Assembly: GCA_030669465.1 (NCBI GenBank)
Contig: DAOVDN010000083.1
Span: 1 to 6,007, forward strand
DNA from: Desulfobacterales bacterium
Lineage (GTDB): Bacteria > Desulfobacterota > Desulfobacteria > Desulfobacterales > ETH-SRB1
Direction of reading: 5' to 3'
Length of the DNA: 6,007 nt
The notes below the pieces were generated by a model. It had not been told where the DNA came from, ran no database searches, and saw only the letters and a program-made list of their open reading frames with translations. Both the position numbers and the translations under genes were made by a program. Below, in pieces: positions 5,641-6,007 of the stretch. The first letter of the stretch is position 1. The number at the start of each line of letters is the position of its first letter.

Positions 5641-6007
5641 AGTTTTCCCCAAATAGTTTTTCATCCAGTTCTTTGGTCTTTTTATAAAGAGTTTTGGATC
5701 TCTTCAGTCTGCTCGCCAGTTGATCAAAGGACTTTTCCCTTTCTTTTTCAGAGGATGAATTGACCCAGATGTCATAGATCATCTCAGAAAACTCCTGCTC
5801 ACCCTTGACTCTTCCCATGATCATATCGATTTCACCAATTACCATTTCAAACATATTGATCTTCTTATCCAGCACCTCAAGAATGTAATCCTCTATACTA
5901 CCGGTGGCGCACAGGTTATAAATCATCACTTCTTTTTCCTGCCCGATACGGTGGATACGTCCGATCCTCTGTTCGATCTTCATGGGATTCCATGGGAGAT
6001 CATAGTT
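5630..6007 (-). CDS. SNF2-family helicase, C-terminal part (gene runs off the right edge)
   Basis: This is the end of a superfamily 2 DNA-dependent ATPase of the SNF2/RapA type. The reading frame is open to the last base of the window: codons before the ATG at 5983 encode NYDLPWNP, joining directly to MKIEQRIGRIHRIGQ. That is the classical helicase motif V/VI region, with arginine fingers in R-x2-R (window-edge residues 17 and 20). The ATG at 5983 is therefore internal and not the start. The following ~100 residues are helical and charged, ending in LDEKLFGENYEL. Only ~125 residues are visible; the ATPase motifs I-IV lie outside. SNF2 proteins translocate on double-stranded DNA to remodel bound proteins. 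In bacteria they include RapA (RNA polymerase recycling) and several defence-system components. The overlap with the zinc-ribbon gene suggests a joint function. Confidence 0.95.
   Translation of the reverse strand, partial: NYDLPWNPMKIEQRIGRIHRIGQEKEVMIYNLCATGSIEDYILEVLDKKINMFEMVIGEIDMIMGRVKGEQEFSEMIYDIWVNSSSEKEREKSFDQLASRLKRSKTLYKKTKELDEKLFGENYEL

Noticed and set aside
5630..5983. Reading the helicase fragment as a complete 117-residue protein starting at 5983
   Set aside because: The frame is open to the window edge and the codons before the ATG encode NYDLPWNP, part of the conserved SNF2 motif, so the ATG is internal.

Overview
The window looks like a chromosomal segment of a Gram-negative anaerobe, most likely a Desulfobacterota-type (former Deltaproteobacteria) bacterium. 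That placement is an inference. It rests on a membrane Na+-pumping decarboxylase subunit pair, a stand-alone cyclic-nucleotide-binding protein, and intergenic inverted repeats whose arms are short tandem units, a style I associate with such genomes. There is no rRNA, tRNA, transposase, integrase or CRISPR array.

Layout. Positions 1-165 are non-coding and hold a degenerate inverted repeat. Positions 166-3274 carry four minus-strand genes, transcribed from right to left. They are a secreted endonuclease/exonuclease/phosphatase-fold protein (2225-3274), a cyclic-nucleotide-binding domain protein (1800-2225, one-base overlap), an OadG-like small membrane subunit (1300-1740, TTG start with a strong ribosome binding site), and the beta subunit of a Na+-translocating decarboxylase (166-1296, three-base gap). 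A good sigma70-type promoter (3332-3360) precedes the set, so one transcript is plausible. A 14-bp hairpin sits between the second and third genes. The carboxyltransferase and biotin-carrier subunits needed for a working pump are not in the window.

Positions 3275-3633 are non-coding. They hold the promoter and a roughly 157-bp element with imperfect terminal inverted repeats made of CACAAAGA-like 8-mers. Positions 3634-4554 encode a membrane-anchored alpha/beta hydrolase on the plus strand. Its last ~26 codons, including the stop codon, lie in or next to a long hairpin of GTTCAGRG-type 8-mers (4472-4580).

The hairpin ends one base short of the stop codon of a convergent minus-strand gene (4582-5640). 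That gene encodes a protein I do not recognise with certainty, with a coiled-coil region and a C-terminal four-cysteine zinc ribbon. It overlaps the end of a SNF2-family helicase (5630-6007) that runs off the right edge. The overlap implies a two-gene functional unit.

The most unusual feature is non-coding. Four unrelated inverted repeats share one design: hairpin arms built from tandem 8- or 9-mers, placed at gene ends and intergenic gaps. One of them supplies the C-terminus and stop codon of a gene.
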